A stretch of 64,000 nt of DNA from Conchocele bisecta (GCA_029237695.1 CM055265.1:42959331-43023330); one strand, 5' to 3'; numbered from the stretch's first letter, positions 17,033 to 28,900 are shown. The notes: generated from the letters alone by a model not told the origin. Translations and numbers: made by a program.

Positions 17033-20000
17033 AGATGTTCTGTATGTATTCCGTCTGGTAACACGCGTCTTTTATCGTAGTATGCCGAGAGTCCTAATTT
17101 TTGTTGACAGTACGTTTTCATAACGCCGTCTTTCATTTTAAATCCTCTATTTTGCGCTACATCATAATGTGTTTTCCATCTTCTGTAGTTTCACTTAGTA
17201 CTCGTTTATATCTATCCCAATTTAAATTGTTAGTTCTCTTGGACATTCCTTTCGCAGAGTTTTTATTAATTTGTTCCAAATTATCTTTAGAATTAATTTT
17301 TTCTACGAAATAACACTTACTAGATAACGCTATCGCCCTATCTCCGCTGAATTCCATTTTGAAAAGTCCTGGCTCTCTTTCGCTCCATTTATCCCAAGCC
17401 AACCATTTATTTTTTTCTTTTTCAAACTCGTCTAGTAAGTTAGGTCTAATCAATTCCTCTATCGTTTTTCCACTAACTCCTATATACATACTATCTGTAT
17501 CCATCTGTATTAATTCATTCAAAAGTCCTTCTCTTTTTACGTATTTGTCTAGAAATTCGTAGTAAAATTCCAACATTCTCAATTTAGCTAGTTGATAAAC
17601 CGCTATTCCACAGTGGAAGGGGCTCTTTACTGCACACCGGGTGGGGTTTTTCGGGAAGATATTTCGTACGCATCTCCTATCTCTTCCAAATCATCAAAGA
17701 ATGCAGATCTTAACGCTTTGTCAACACAGGTTTCGTCTTGTGTATATGTCGTATTTAAATGTCTCTCTTTTTGCCTCTATCATTTTTCCACAACACGAAT
17801 TGCCTAATAATTTCATTATATCCGCTACTGGTTTCTTATTTGGTTCTACATCGCCTGTTCGTCTTGCGGCTGTAACTTCTTTTGCGAACCATTCGAAGGG
17901 TTTACCACTAATATAATCTATAACACGATGAACTCCAGTTATTTCTAGGCCGTGTTTTAAATACCATTTCAACAGTGGCGCGTACAGCAGTACTTTAGTG
18001 GCCGACATAGATCCCACCAATTTTCTTCCGTTTCCTCTAGTTCGGCCAGTATCATTTAAATATTTTAACATGTGCGCGGGAACTTCATCAACCTCTACTT
18101 CTCTGTTTATAAAAAGTGGAGACATTTCAGAAAACTTATCTTTTAAGTTGTGTGGAACTTCTATATCCACCTCCACAAACCCAAACCAGTCTCCAGATAA
18201 AACTCTTTTACAATTTTTTTTTAATAAGTTTAGGGTTATGTGGGGAAACTATATGATGTATAGTTTCTTTTCCACATGGCATATCTTTATTTAACGTAGA
18301 TAAATATAACGCGTTTTGCATCGTACCCAAAACAGCCTTGCAAGGTTTGGAACCTACTCTAATATTTGAAACACCGGCTTCTGCATAGCGTGTAAATACT
18401 ATTGATGGACCGCCAACTAGAGCGTCTTTCATCATTTCGTATGTTTCTTCTTTTGGTGCATATAGAGCCCCCTCCGGTATAACCACCTTTATAGATTTTT
18501 GTTCTTTAATGGTTCCTCTCAATAAATATTGTATAGCCACACCCGGTAGTGTTACCGCATCTTTGAAAATATCCACACCTCTGTGTTTATAAAATTCACA
18601 CATTTTTTCTACCGCTTCTAGGAACGGTTCTACATCTAAATCGTTATAATATTTCAACCAATCTCTGAAAGTTTTCATATTATTTTCTTCGAAAATTCTG
18701 CGACATTTACTTAATTCAGTTTCATCTAGTAACATTTTCCCCGATAGTTTGGAATACCAATTCTCTATATCAGGCAGTCCTGGGTAATCAAGTTTGTCTG
18801 GAGAATCGCACCAGTCGTAAGGAAAGAAAGATTTCTGTCCTTTGCAGTCGTAGGCTTTTATCCAACTATCGTAACTTACACCCGGTCCTAGGTAAAGTAT
18901 TACATCAAGAAATCTAAACTCCGGAGTAAATAGAAATATTGTTGCGTTTGCCCGTTTTCCGACCATTACTTTCTTTGTTGTTGCAGATAGTTCACCTACT
19001 AAATATTTCTTTATTAAGTTTATATCGTACTTACTGCTGTTAAAACCTATAACCGGTACTTGCTCTATCCACTGTTCGATCTTAGCGATTTGGTTTTTAC
19101 GTAAATGTTCTGTATTAAACCCATATCTTGACCACACTTCTTCTCTTATAGCTTTTCCCCTGACTTTCAAATCTTCTACAAATTTTTCTATAAGTTTTGC
19201 AGGATCTTTATCACAAATATGAGTTACTGTTCCTGAGAAATTATCTCCTATACTAACACTTACCGGAACGTGCTCAGCTTCGTACTCTAAATTATTACCT
19301 AGCGTTTTAAGTAATTCTTTAGAATTAGGTGGGTTGAGATATGCCTCAAAATCGTATACTATCTGATAAAGAGTAGTGTCGCAACCGATCTTTATATCTT
19401 TACCCGTTCTTTGGAATTCGCATTCCCACATAACTACTAGGTTGAATTCTTTGCTTTTTCTAATAAATGTATCTCTTCTCATAGTGGATGCGCGTTCTTC
19501 TTTTCTATGCTTTGCATGAATCTCACACCCGTGCCAGTAACAGCCGTGATATTGATATACGGTATTGGTTTCTGGACAGTATCCATCTACTGGAGCTCCT
19601 AAAATCCATCTTTCACCCCCGTGTCCACACTGTTCGTGGTGAATGTGAATTCCCTCCCGCTTTTCCCACAGATTGTATCCAATCGATCGCGCCATAACTG
19701 TTAGAACCTTTTGGGTAGAACGCTTTCTCGAACGACGAACGCGGGCGCTCTAAATAATTACCATCACATACTATTTTTGTCTCACCTTTCATACATGTTG
19801 GTCCGTGTCTCTTCATATTACTCGCTTTTGTGAATCTCTGTTTACAATTATTGCAGGCGTAAGTTTTAGATAGGTTTTTAAGGTTTTTTTATCAGAAATG
19901 CGTGATTATTAAACAGTCCTATTGTCATTGGTTTATTACCTATTTCATTATAGTGTGCTGGTACCTTTTTCAACCACCATACGTTATATTTGGTCGGTTG

Positions 20001-21050
20001 ATATACTTCTATACCGATTTTAAAAACCTCTTCAACCTTTTTTAGATCTTTAAAAGGAATTGGTGAAACAACATTTCTACCGAAATATTGCTTACTAAGT
20101 TCTTCCGCTTTTTCTGTACATCTGTCAGGTCTGATCTTTTTATCAAGGTGCATAGCTAGACACCTGAACAGACAAAGATCGTCATTATACTTATCTAAAG
20201 AATACATACATTTTCTATTCCTCAACCATTCTGGAAGTTCTCCTCCTGCTGCTTCTTTGGATTGTAGTCCCACATCTATTCCCCTCCCCTACTACCCTGT
20301 ATTAGCTTTACAAAAACCTCTACCCATCTTACAAACTTCCACTTTGTATTTGGTCTGTCTATTTTATCGGACATTATTCGTGTTTGCTCCTTATCTGACA
20401 GCCATTTTTTAACGGTTTTCATTGATGATAGTGGTTCGCTACCACCGAGATTTTTGTGAAATATTAGAGTTTTAGGTTTTCCATTTTTAGTTTCCTCCAT
20501 ATGTTTCTAGCTTGTAAGAATATGAATATCTCAAATAAAAATTGGTTGTTAGATACGGAGCGAGTTTATCGGACATGCGTTCGGACTCGTTGATGTCAAT
20601 GTTTTTACGAAAGGATAATGTAACATACCCGTCTTCCATTTTCTACCTTTTCCAATGTTTCATCGTGAGCACCCAATATTTCTTCACCTTTTTCCACTAT
20701 CGCACGAACTATAGATTTTTTCTTATTATTGGTATTTGGTCACCTGTGCGTCTAATTTGAGACAAATTATTGGTGCTTGAAGGTAATTCTTTAGAATTAA
20801 TTACACTAGCCCTTAACCCCGCAATACTTTCTTTTTTAATTCTGTTACCAACTTCCTCTGCTTTGGATATATCATTAAAGGCTCCTCGTTTGTGGGCGCG
20901 GGTAAACCGCTTCATAAACGCCTCATTCTTTGTGGAGTTTATCAGCTTTGTCAACCCCCTTACTCTCAACCGTTTACTATAAGTAATCCCTAGAGATTCG
21001 GCTTCTCTTCTCAAACTTTCTATTTCTGCTCTAGTTTCTGACGTTATCAT
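17029..21050 (-). pseudogene. protein-primed family B DNA polymerase (pPolB), frameshifted
   Basis: The coding region is about 4 kb, expected product roughly 1,300 residues, broken into 20709-21050, 20276-20500, 19878-20273, 18208-19816, 17721-18176 and 17157-17582. In order: a helical N-terminus; a C2H2-like finger (CDNCKQKFTKASNMKRHGPTC region, about 19800-19865); and a nuclease-like domain (HIHHEQCGHGGERW, VDGYCPE, GCYWHGC). Exonuclease motifs are DFEA and GFNSSKYD. Polymerase motif B is KLLGNSCCGK (about 17780-17815) and motif C is DTDS (17490-17501). Motif A is scrambled here by two compensating homopolymer indels near 18315-18335, which remove the expected Asp, while element 2 keeps YDANALY. 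I start at ATG 21050 because the sequence upstream is the shared promoter-like motif. Confidence 0.93.
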
Positions 21051-21075
21051 ATTTTCTGTAATATACTTTTGTATA

Positions 21076-21113
21076 ACCTATGCAATTTATCTGTTCAATT
21101 GGTCGTGAAAACA
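21076..21113 (-). promoter_or_regulatory. recurrent putative promoter motif upstream of polymerase
   Basis: On the minus strand this reads TTTTCACGACCAATTGAACA then GATAAATTGCATAGG, 26-63 bases before the polymerase ATG. With the divergent copy at 21119-21147 it forms a bidirectional intergenic region of about 115 bp between the polymerase and zinc-finger genes. Confidence 0.55.
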
Positions 21114-21118
21114 TTTAG

Positions 21119-21147
21119 TTTTTTTTCACGTCCAATTGAATATAAAC
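21119..21147 (+). promoter_or_regulatory. recurrent putative promoter motif upstream of zinc-finger gene
   Basis: TTTTTTTTCACGTCCAATTG followed by AATATAAAC, 20 bases before the ATG at 21167. It shares the CACGTCCAATTGAA core with the copies at 4096 and 21076. Confidence 0.5.
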
Positions 21148-21166
21148 ATATACATATACATATACA

Positions 21167-21496
21167 ATGGAGTGTGAGACTTGTTGTTATAAAACGTTTA
21201 CGCGTAAAGACTATCTACGAAGGCATCTAGCGAGACGTAGAAAGTTTCCTTGTGCCCCCCCACAATTTCAATGCCCCAGATGCCCTTGTAAATTCGTTAG
21301 TGCCCAAACTCTTTGTAGACATAAGCAACTACGCTGTCCTGTGGCTAAAGGTGAACGTGGTAGACTAGAGCTGGTAGAATTAGTTGCTGATCTACGGAAT
21401 CAATTAGCTATATCGGAGGAGGAAAATATGGTTTGGAATATAGACTATTGCGCGAGGACGCATTTAAATCGGAAACTTATTAGAAGAAATTCATAA
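21167..21496 (+). CDS. C2H2 zinc-finger protein with C-terminal coiled coil
   Basis: A 109-residue protein. The first finger resembles CETC-YKTFTRKDYLRRH, and the second is C-x2-C-x12-H-x4-C (FQCPRCPCKFVSAQTLCRH). A predicted helical coiled coil follows (RLELVELVADLRNQLA). It is probably a nucleic-acid-binding regulator encoded beside the element end. The last ~25 residues differ from element 2 (36299-36598) because of a frameshift, so the C-terminus is probably altered here. The gene abuts the terminal inverted repeat, and in element 2 most of it lies inside the inverted repeat. Confidence 0.8.
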   Translation: MECETCCYKTFTRKDYLRRHLARRRKFPCAPPQFQCPRCPCKFVSAQTLCRHKQLRCPVAKGERGRLELVELVADLRNQLAISEEENMVWNIDYCARTHLNRKLIRRNS

Positions 21497-21673
21497 ATTT
21501 GCTGTCGGAAAAACATGATGTATTTATGACACCAATTTTAGATTTTTCGTGGTTGGTGGGAGACAATTTCCTCGTTAACCAATTTTTGATTTTTCGGGGG
21601 TGGTGGGAGTAGTATAAAGGTTTATAAATGATGCCACCACAGGTGGTATCATTTTGACTCCCTTTATACTACT
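21495..21673 (-). repeat. element 1 right terminal inverted repeat
   Basis: The reverse complement of 3934-4110. The final 66 bp (21608-21673) repeat the nested hairpin described for the left end. Confidence 0.93.
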
Positions 21674-21840
21674 CAATATGTCAACATAACGTGATATTTT
21701 ATCTCAACAAGTCGACATAACGTGATATTTATCTCAACATGGTGACTTTTTTTAACGTGATAAGTTAACACAACATGTCGACATAATGTGATATTTTATC
21801 TCAACATGTCGACATAGTTTCGCGTCGTCATCTCAACAGC
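21669..21840. repeat. minisatellite of about 31 bp, right half of element 1 target
   Basis: After the CAATA duplication, units such as ATGTCGACATAATGTGATAT followed by TTTATCTCAAC repeat about five times. The array continues the one at 3790-3933. Confidence 0.85.
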
Positions 21841-22530
21841 AAGTATATGCCACCATAGTTTTGCAATGTTTATATATATAACCTTATAAGGTGGCAAGTT
21901 TACACAAAACTGACAGCAGTGTTAGTGTCCATGTATATTATGTATGTAAGGCCATAGAAATTTAGTTAGAAAACTCCAGCCTTAGGAGATTTATCTGCCC
22001 ATCCAAATTGTGTGGGGGGGGGGGTATTTTCATTTTTCGTACTGACTGTGTAGTATCAGATTGATTTTGAAATGTTTTGAAAATAGATACATTTACAAAT
22101 AAATAACAATTTGGCAATTTATTTCAATGATGGGTATGGTCCCTACTAAAAATCTGCAAATTATTTTTCTATAGCATGAACTAAAGTTCATAAATACATG
22201 TATCATGTATCCTGCATATTTTACAACCTTTTTGTATTTTTCCTGTCTTCTGCAGATTTTCAACCCACAGACGCATTGACCGCCTATACTGGGACACCTG
22301 GTTTGCGAGCATTTACCAGTTGTGGAGAGACAAATAGACAATAAAAGTTACAGAAAATACTGAGAAGGTATGATTTTGTTACTATACTGGAAAATAAAAT
22401 ATCTGTTGTGTGAATTTAGGCCAGAAAACATAATTCCGCCGTGTCAGAAAAATATATGTGTGTCGGAGCTTTTTATGGGAATTTAGTGTTACCCTTGTCC
22501 GTTCCGTCCTTCCATCCGCCCGTCACCTAC
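21841..22530. other. intergenic, nothing recognised
   Basis: AT-rich sequence with a G-run near 22012-22023. No gene, terminal repeat or RNA recognised. Confidence 0.5.
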
Positions 22531-23810
22531 CTTGTAGCTCGTAAAACTTTTAAACCATACTAGCTACAAACTTTAAACTTAGTATGTGTACATGTAGCTT
22601 CCTTATGATGAGTCGATTTTTTATTCGACCCCCAGGTCATGGATTATCTTCCACTTGTTTTACTTAGAATTTCCCAATTTTGCATTGTAATTCGTAAAAC
22701 TTTTAAATTGTACTAGCTACAGACCTGAAACTTGGTATGTAGCTTCCTTATGATGAGTAGATGTGCAAAAGTTTACTTCTATTTTTTATTCGACCCCCGG
22801 GTCATGCATTATCTCCCCCTTTCTGACTTAGAAGTTGGCAAGTTTGCATTGTAACTCGTAAAACTTTTCAATCGTAATAGCTACAGACCTGAAACTTGGT
22901 ATGCAGTTTCCTTATGATGAATAGATGTGCGAAGCTTATTTCAATTTTTTATTCGACCCCCGGGTCATGGATTATCTCCCACTTTTTTTACTTATAATTT
23001 CCCAATTTTGCATTGGAACTCGTAAAACTTTTAAACGTACTAGCTACAGACCTGAAACTTGGTATGTAGCTTCCTTATGATGAGTAGATGTGCAAAGCTT
23101 ATTTAAATTTTTGCTTCGACCCCCAGGTCATGGATTATCTCACACTTTTTTACTTAGAATTTCCCAATTTTGCATTGTAACTCGTAAATGTTTTAAAGGT
23201 ACATGCCCACTCAGTAGGCACACAATGTTCTTTATAGAAATTAAATATGTGTGTCACTATTCTACCAGTTCTCTAAAATTACGAGTGCCCACTATTGAGA
23301 TATAATCTTTTACTGGTAGTAATATTTATTTTACTGATCGTGACTCGCGGTGGTATCGGGCTATTTTCATATACAAATGAGGCATGATATGTTTTAATTA
23401 TGTAATATACTAATTAAATGCGTCGCCTGAAAAAATCATATTTTCCACAGATTATAAAGTATGATCATTGCACATCAAAACATAAATAGTAATGTCCGTT
23501 GACATTTTAAGGACACACGGTTATCGCCCTTGATATCAGTGTTAAAATTTACATCTGATATAAAATGTATAATATTGCCAATCAATTTGTGAATAGTTAT
23601 GAATGAATGTATTTTTTCCAGAAAATGTATCAGATGATTTCTCTGATATAAAGAACATTTTGTGCCTAATGAACGGGCATGTACCTTCAAACTGTACTAG
23701 CTACATACTTGAAACTTGGTATGTCGCTTCATTATGATTCATTATCTCCCCCTTTTCGACTTATAATTTTGCCTTGTAGCTTGTAAAACTTTTGAAACCG
23801 TAATAATATA
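22531..23810. repeat. tandem array of about 160-bp units, interrupted by a MITE
   Basis: Five to six degenerate units begin around GTAACTCGTAAAACTTTTAA, followed by CTAGCTACAGACCTGAAACT and TTATTCGACCCCCGGGTCAT. Unit starts lie near 22531, 22688, 22851, 23017 and 23176. The last unit is split at its TTTTAAA by the MITE at 23193-23690 and resumes with ACTGTACTAGCTACATACTT. Confidence 0.85.
23193..23690. mobile_element. TTAA-flanked MITE, copy 2
   Basis: Same family as 3101-3600 with ends TTAAAGGTACATGCCCACTC and GGGCATGTACCTTCAA. Its insertion inside a tandem repeat unit shows the empty site, supporting a TTAA target. Confidence 0.88.
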
Positions 23811-24179
23811 ATTTCACACTTGCCTTGTGTATTATCAACGCGATATATGGGGCATCCGTGTTCTATGGCACATTTTCTAGTTGTAAATATTAAAAGTTTG
23901 CCAGAGTTTATCAATGCTGTTATACATGTAACACTTATAGGATTATTTTAATATTGCATTACATCATACTTGTGCACAGATTCAACACTCCATGTGTGGT
24001 TGGTTGGGAGCACGCGGCGGGTAATTCAACGATCGATATTCATCCTTACCGGAATTCCGGCTGCAGACCTGGTTTGGCCCTCACATACGTCTTTGGCACC
24101 AGATCAGATTATTCTAATTTCAGGGCTGAATGTGTTTTTTCTCAATGCAAATATTCTGTTCTGATTTTGGGATTTTCCC

Positions 24180-24285
24180 CCCAATGCAGCAGGTTAAAAC
24201 GGGATTGAAGCCATTTGCCCGGCCTTACATGACCTTACCTGTTGATAGGACGTTAAATGCTAATAAACAAACAAACATCAACACT
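24180..24285 (+). repeat. SINE-like interspersed repeat tail, copy 1
   Basis: CCAATGCAGCAGGTTAAAAC, GCCCGGCCTTACATGACCTT, CGTTAAATGCTAATAAACA. It matches 28797-28900 closely and, in reverse, 2395-2480. Confidence 0.7.
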
Positions 24286-24754
24286 CCATGCTGGCCTGAA
24301 TCTGCCTTGACCTTTTGACACCTTCACAACTCTGCTTAAACACTTTCCTATTTCGGTTAAGAACTTTGCCAGACTTATCCAATGTGACATCGGGGGCATT
24401 CGTGCCGACAGACCACATTTTCTTGTTTCGTTTGTGCTCATATGATAAATAACCATTATATGTATTTATTGTTTACCCTAGTTTCTCGACCAATGAAAGA
24501 ATGGCATTTCGTCTCAATTAATCACATATTGCGACATTTTCGCCAAAATGTATTAAATTAATCATCAAATGTTCAGCGCTATATCTAGAACTGATGTTAT
24601 GCCTTGTTGTCATCAGTTCACAATACGCAAATCATATTACTGCCCACACACACGCTCTCTTTGTGGTGCACCGCCAATCACATACTAGTATATAGTAATT
24701 CAAAATCATGTTTAGGGGCTTCGCTTCGCAGGGGGCTGGGTAAACAATAAGTAA

Positions 24755-24853
24755 GTTATAGTTCACATATTTAATTTTTAATAGACTACTTTCTTGCTTA
24801 CTAGCGCTCACTCGAAATTAATTTAATTAAAAATTCAATATTTGAACTATAAC
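24755..24853. repeat. inverted-repeat hairpin
   Basis: The left arm GTTATAGTTCACATATTTAA plus TTTTTAAT pairs with the right arm ATTAAAAATTCAATATTTGA plus ACTATAAC, around a loop of about 45 bp. It is possibly a small MITE. Confidence 0.65.
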
Positions 24854-25623
24854 TATTACATTATTAGCCCATGTGAAATCATAAATAGAGGCATTTCCAT
24901 GGTCTGTTCACATTTTCCCCAACTTTGTCGCATATCATACGTTTTTTTTTCTCACAAAACTAAAGGGCTCCAGCCCAATCACAATGCCTAGGAACACAGT
25001 TCTGAAACATTTTGGAAACACTTGTGATTGCAGTCTGATGGTATATCTCTTCTATAGCAAATACTCTGTTATTATTACAGGAGAGCTCGATGAAGGCAAC
25101 TCTGGTTATTCGAAGTTTAGCACCAATTCGTTCCAGCCGAAAAACTTTCCCACCTGTACCACAACCAACAACTGAAGCAAGACATCGTCATAGCAGAAAT
25201 AGACAATGACCTAAATAAGACTGGGATCCACCAAACCTATTGCCAGTCATTTACATGGCCCGTGTCAAATTCTTAAAGTTGAAGTTATTGAGCCTAGCAC
25301 CATAGTTGAATTCCTTACTGTGTATTGAAGAAACTGATCATACATAGTATGCACAGTGCCTATGAAGTTGTTTTGACTGCATAGATATTCTGGTTAAAAG
25401 ACAGTGATTTTGCCATCCATGATTTAGCAATGCCACAACCATTCTGAACAGCAACAAGTGACAACAGTGAATGAAGTATAGTTTCATCATAACTTCTATA
25501 TTCCTTGAAGAATTAATTAAAGATTTCAACACAGCAAACTTGCGGACAAATGCCACACATCCATGCTGCCATTAATGTGACCTTGACCTGTTGACCTTTC
25601 ACAACTTTTAACTTTTTCACACA

Positions 25624-26127
25624 TTAAAGGTGCATGCCCACGCAGTAGGCACAAACTGTTCTTTATAGGAATTAAATAAGTGTATAATTGTGTAACTATT
25701 CCATCAGTTCTAAAAATTACAAGTGCCCGCTAAACAGATATAATCAATTAGTAATATTTATTTTACTGATAGTGATGCGCGGTGGTATCAGGCTATTTTC
25801 ATATGCTAATGATATTTTTTAATTATTTATAATAATTTAATGTGTCACCTGAAAAAATTATATTTTCGACAGTTTATCAAGTATGATCATTTCACATAAA
25901 AAAATAAATACAGAGAATAAATAGCAATGTCCGTTAACATTTTAAGGAAACACAGTTATCGCTTCTGATATCAGTGTGTAAATTTACGGCTAATATAAAA
26001 TGTATAATAATGCCAATCAATACGTGGAATAACGGTGAATGAATGTTTATTTTGCCAGAAAATGTGTCAGATGATGTCTCTGATGTAAGTAACAGTTTGT
26101 GTCTACTGAGTGGGCATGTACCTTTAA
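25624..26127. mobile_element. TTAA-flanked MITE, copy 3
   Basis: Ends TTAAAGGTGCATGCCCACGC and GAGTGGGCATGTACCTTTAA. The interior aligns with copies 1 and 2. Confidence 0.87.
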
Positions 26128-27900
26128 CAAGTTCGCAGGAGTTTCTAAGTTATGTCATAACTTCTTTATCCCTTGATGGATCACTATAATATTTCAATAC
26201 ATCACACTTGTGGACAAATGCCACGCATCCATGCTGTCCTTAATATGACCCTGACCTTCACAACTTTGAACTTTTTCACACATTTTTTATTTTACCGAAG
26301 TTTACACAAGACCTGTGCACAAATGGTACACCTCTATGCTGCCCTGAATATGACCTTCACATGTTGACCTTCACATCTGTGTTTATGAATACTTATCACT
26401 TTTGGTAAATTAACTTTGCCACAGTTTCTGTCAATCTGCCACCGCATTCGTGTGCCGACAGGACACATTTTCTTGTTTTTAAGTGTTGTAAAAAACTAAA
26501 ATTAATGATTTTTCCTCAAATATATGTAAATAACAGATTAATCTAACATTATTTTTTAAGGGGCAGGTGGGGATGATATTCAGTAACTTAATTTCATGCG
26601 AGCCTTAGCCGGACGTAAACTTTAAAAATAATGTCATACAAATTACCAATGGAATGAAACGGTCAAAATGTCCAGATCAAAATTTTATTGATTTTATTGA
26701 TACATGCTGTTCCTGTCATGACATATTATTGTTACTGATTAAAAGATGCACCAAGTGTAACCCCAATGTTAGTGCTGAATTTAGAATGCTCCCAAATTCT
26801 GGTGTGTTTCTCTATGTATATGACATTTTGAAGTCACTGCAGCTATTCAGTATGTAGTTTGTCTCTTGATGTACTGCAAATAAATAAATTTCACTCAGTA
26901 TAGCGAAAAGGGTCACTGCATATCAATTGAGTGCCGTTAACAGTTCAAAGTGAATATGGTTGGAGAAATGGAGCTTTGGACATTTGTGTTCAGTGTCGGC
27001 ACATACCAGCATGCACATTTGTCTGATCAAGTATACATGCGCTATTCGCCATTTAGTCAGCAAAACACCCACCATGCTCCAAGTAAACAGTATAAATCCT
27101 AAGCAAGCTGCATGAGTGTGCTAGCAGATCATGAGGTACTGGCCACACATACCATAAGCCTCCATTTCTCCAGTGAAAAATACAAACATTTTACAGGCTT
27201 GTTGACATCATTTTCATGAATATTTGTAATTCAAAAATGTCTTTAGTATGTTGCTCATGTGACTGATGCTAACATGGTGGTAGTGCATGTTGCCACATAA
27301 TTTTACATTTTAGCAGGGTTAAAACAGAAGAGTGGATTTAAGTGAATCTACGTTTGATCTGGGTCGATTCAGTGCATTAAGGTTTTAGTTTATAGAAAAG
27401 TACTTTCCACAACAAACATACATTATAATAAGCTTAGAATTGCAAATGTATTCGGTTAAGTGATGCATGTACGTGTACAGTCGAATCATTTTACATCATT
27501 CAGATGGAATGTCAAATAATTGTGTAATTTGTCCACAGTATGAATGAATACATGAAATAAACTGATGTATGTCATTTTCATTGTTATTAGTCAATTATTA
27601 TTTCAATCATGATTTATAAAACTTGCTGAGCAAGTCTAAATAAACTCAGAATAAACATGATGAAGCAAGTTGATTGGTTGACTGAATTTGATTTTAGGTT
27701 TATTCAACAGTAAGATTATATAACATGTAGACGGCGTTTTGATTCGTCATGCATTAAGGCTTATGTGCTCAGAAAAGTTTATAATCTTTAATTCAGGTCC
27801 AGTATGTCAAACACACCGTTAATGCTCAATCCTGCTTGCAGAGAGCGTGTAGTAGTGGTTACATTGACGCCATTGTGTATGTGTTAAAGTTATATCCCAT
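26128..27900. other. intergenic, degenerate tandem repeats then unassigned
   Basis: 26170-26460 holds two to three loose copies of a unit with CTTGTGGACAAATGCCACGC and CATGCTG..AATATGACCTTCAC. From 26460 to 27900 I recognise no gene or structured repeat. Confidence 0.5.
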
Positions 27901-27949
27901 CGCGTAGCGAAAATGGGATATAGGGATGCAAAAGTCGTCCGTCTGTCCA

Positions 27950-28560
27950 TCCATCATATTTTCCATTCTGCTATGACTTTGTTACCGTATGACAGATTGG
28001 CTTGAAACTTCATGTGCATGTTTATTATCCATATGTTCATTCTCCGCCCCACCCATGCCCAAGGTCAAGGTCAAATTACTAGAAATTCGCGTCCAGTAGA
28101 TGCGTACACGTTTCTCCATTCTCTAATAACTTCTTTACTGTGCATGTTTACTATCATCATCCATAGTTTGGTTCCCCACCCATGTTTTCTCCATGCCCAA
28201 GGGCAAATTTGTTTTTAATTTGGGTCCAGTAGATGAAAGCGTGTTTCTTCATTCTCCTATAACTTCTTTACTGTGTAACAAATTGGCTTGAAACTCCATG
28301 TGCATGTTTATTAACAGCCATATTTACACCACACATGCTCTCCCAATGCCCAAGGTCGAGGTCTAATATCTTTGAAGTTTCAGTCCAATAGGTGTGTGCA
28401 CGTTCCTCCGTTCTCCTATAACTACTTTACTTTATAAAGGATTTGCTTCAAACTTTATGTGCATATTACCCATCATTCATATTTTCATTCCCCACCCAGA
28501 CGTGCTGCCCTTGTCCCAATTTCAAGGTCAAATAACCGCTGCTGTGAGATTGACCTTCAA
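27950..28560. repeat. tandem array of about 150-180-bp degenerate units
   Basis: Each unit contains TTGGCTTGAAACTTCATGTG, CATTCTCCGCCCCACCCATG-like and CCCAAGGTCAAGGTC words. Unit starts lie near 27965, 28130, 28260 and 28420. This style of array is frequent in bivalve genomes. Confidence 0.75.
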
Positions 28561-28796
28561 ACCAGGGAGCTGGATTTGTGTTGGGTATTGTTAGAGTTCA
28601 GATGAGCTCTTTTGTACTCCTTTTTATACGCCAGTTTGCAAAACAGGACATACTATGTTGTGGCGCCATCTGTCCGTCCATAACTGTCTTGTACATCGAA
28701 CTAGTCCTACTACAGTTTTCCACTGTTCGAATTTCAGGGATTAATATATATTTATTTCGATGAAAATATTCCGTACTTATTTTCGGATCCCTTTCC

Positions 28797-28900
28797 CCCC
28801 AATGCAGTTGGTTAAATGCGGGATCGAACCTGTTGGCCCGGCATTAAATGACCTTAGCTGTTGATAGACCGTTAAATACCAATAAACCAAATCAAATCAA
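28797..28900 (+). repeat. SINE-like interspersed repeat tail, copy 2
   Basis: CCCCAATGCAGTTGGTTAAA, GGCCCGGCATTAAATGACCT, CCGTTAAATACCAATAAACC. It is homologous to 24180-24285. Confidence 0.7.

Larger units (their letters stand above)
3934..21673. mobile_element. Polinton/Maverick (adintovirus-like) element 1, 17.7 kb
   Basis: Bounded by inverted repeats AGTAGTATAAAGG...CCTTTATACTACT and flanked by CAATA on both sides (3929-3933 and 21674-21678). The 5' AG/3' CT ends and 5-6 bp target duplication are typical of Mavericks. It contains the diagnostic set of protein-primed DNA polymerase, rve-type integrase, packaging ATPase and capsid protein. About 18 genes lie on both strands. Several frames are interrupted (polymerase, penton-like gene, the 8812 gene, the 5449 gene), but integrase, capsid, ATPase and fibre are open. 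It is the inverted, near-identical relative of the element at 36013-54281. Confidence 0.97.
23811..25623. other. intergenic with interspersed repeat remnants
   Basis: No real gene is seen. A SINE-like tail lies at 24180-24285 (CCCAATGCAGCAGGTTAAAA and TGACCTTACCTGTTGATAGG). A hairpin with ~28-bp arms lies at 24755-24853. Scattered short matches to the TGACCTT/CACAACTTT repeats recur near 25570 and 26250. Confidence 0.5.

Noticed and set aside
21674..21679. A 6-bp target duplication for element 1
   Set aside because: Only CAATA matches on both sides; the sixth base differs in either register, and element 2 also gives exactly five.
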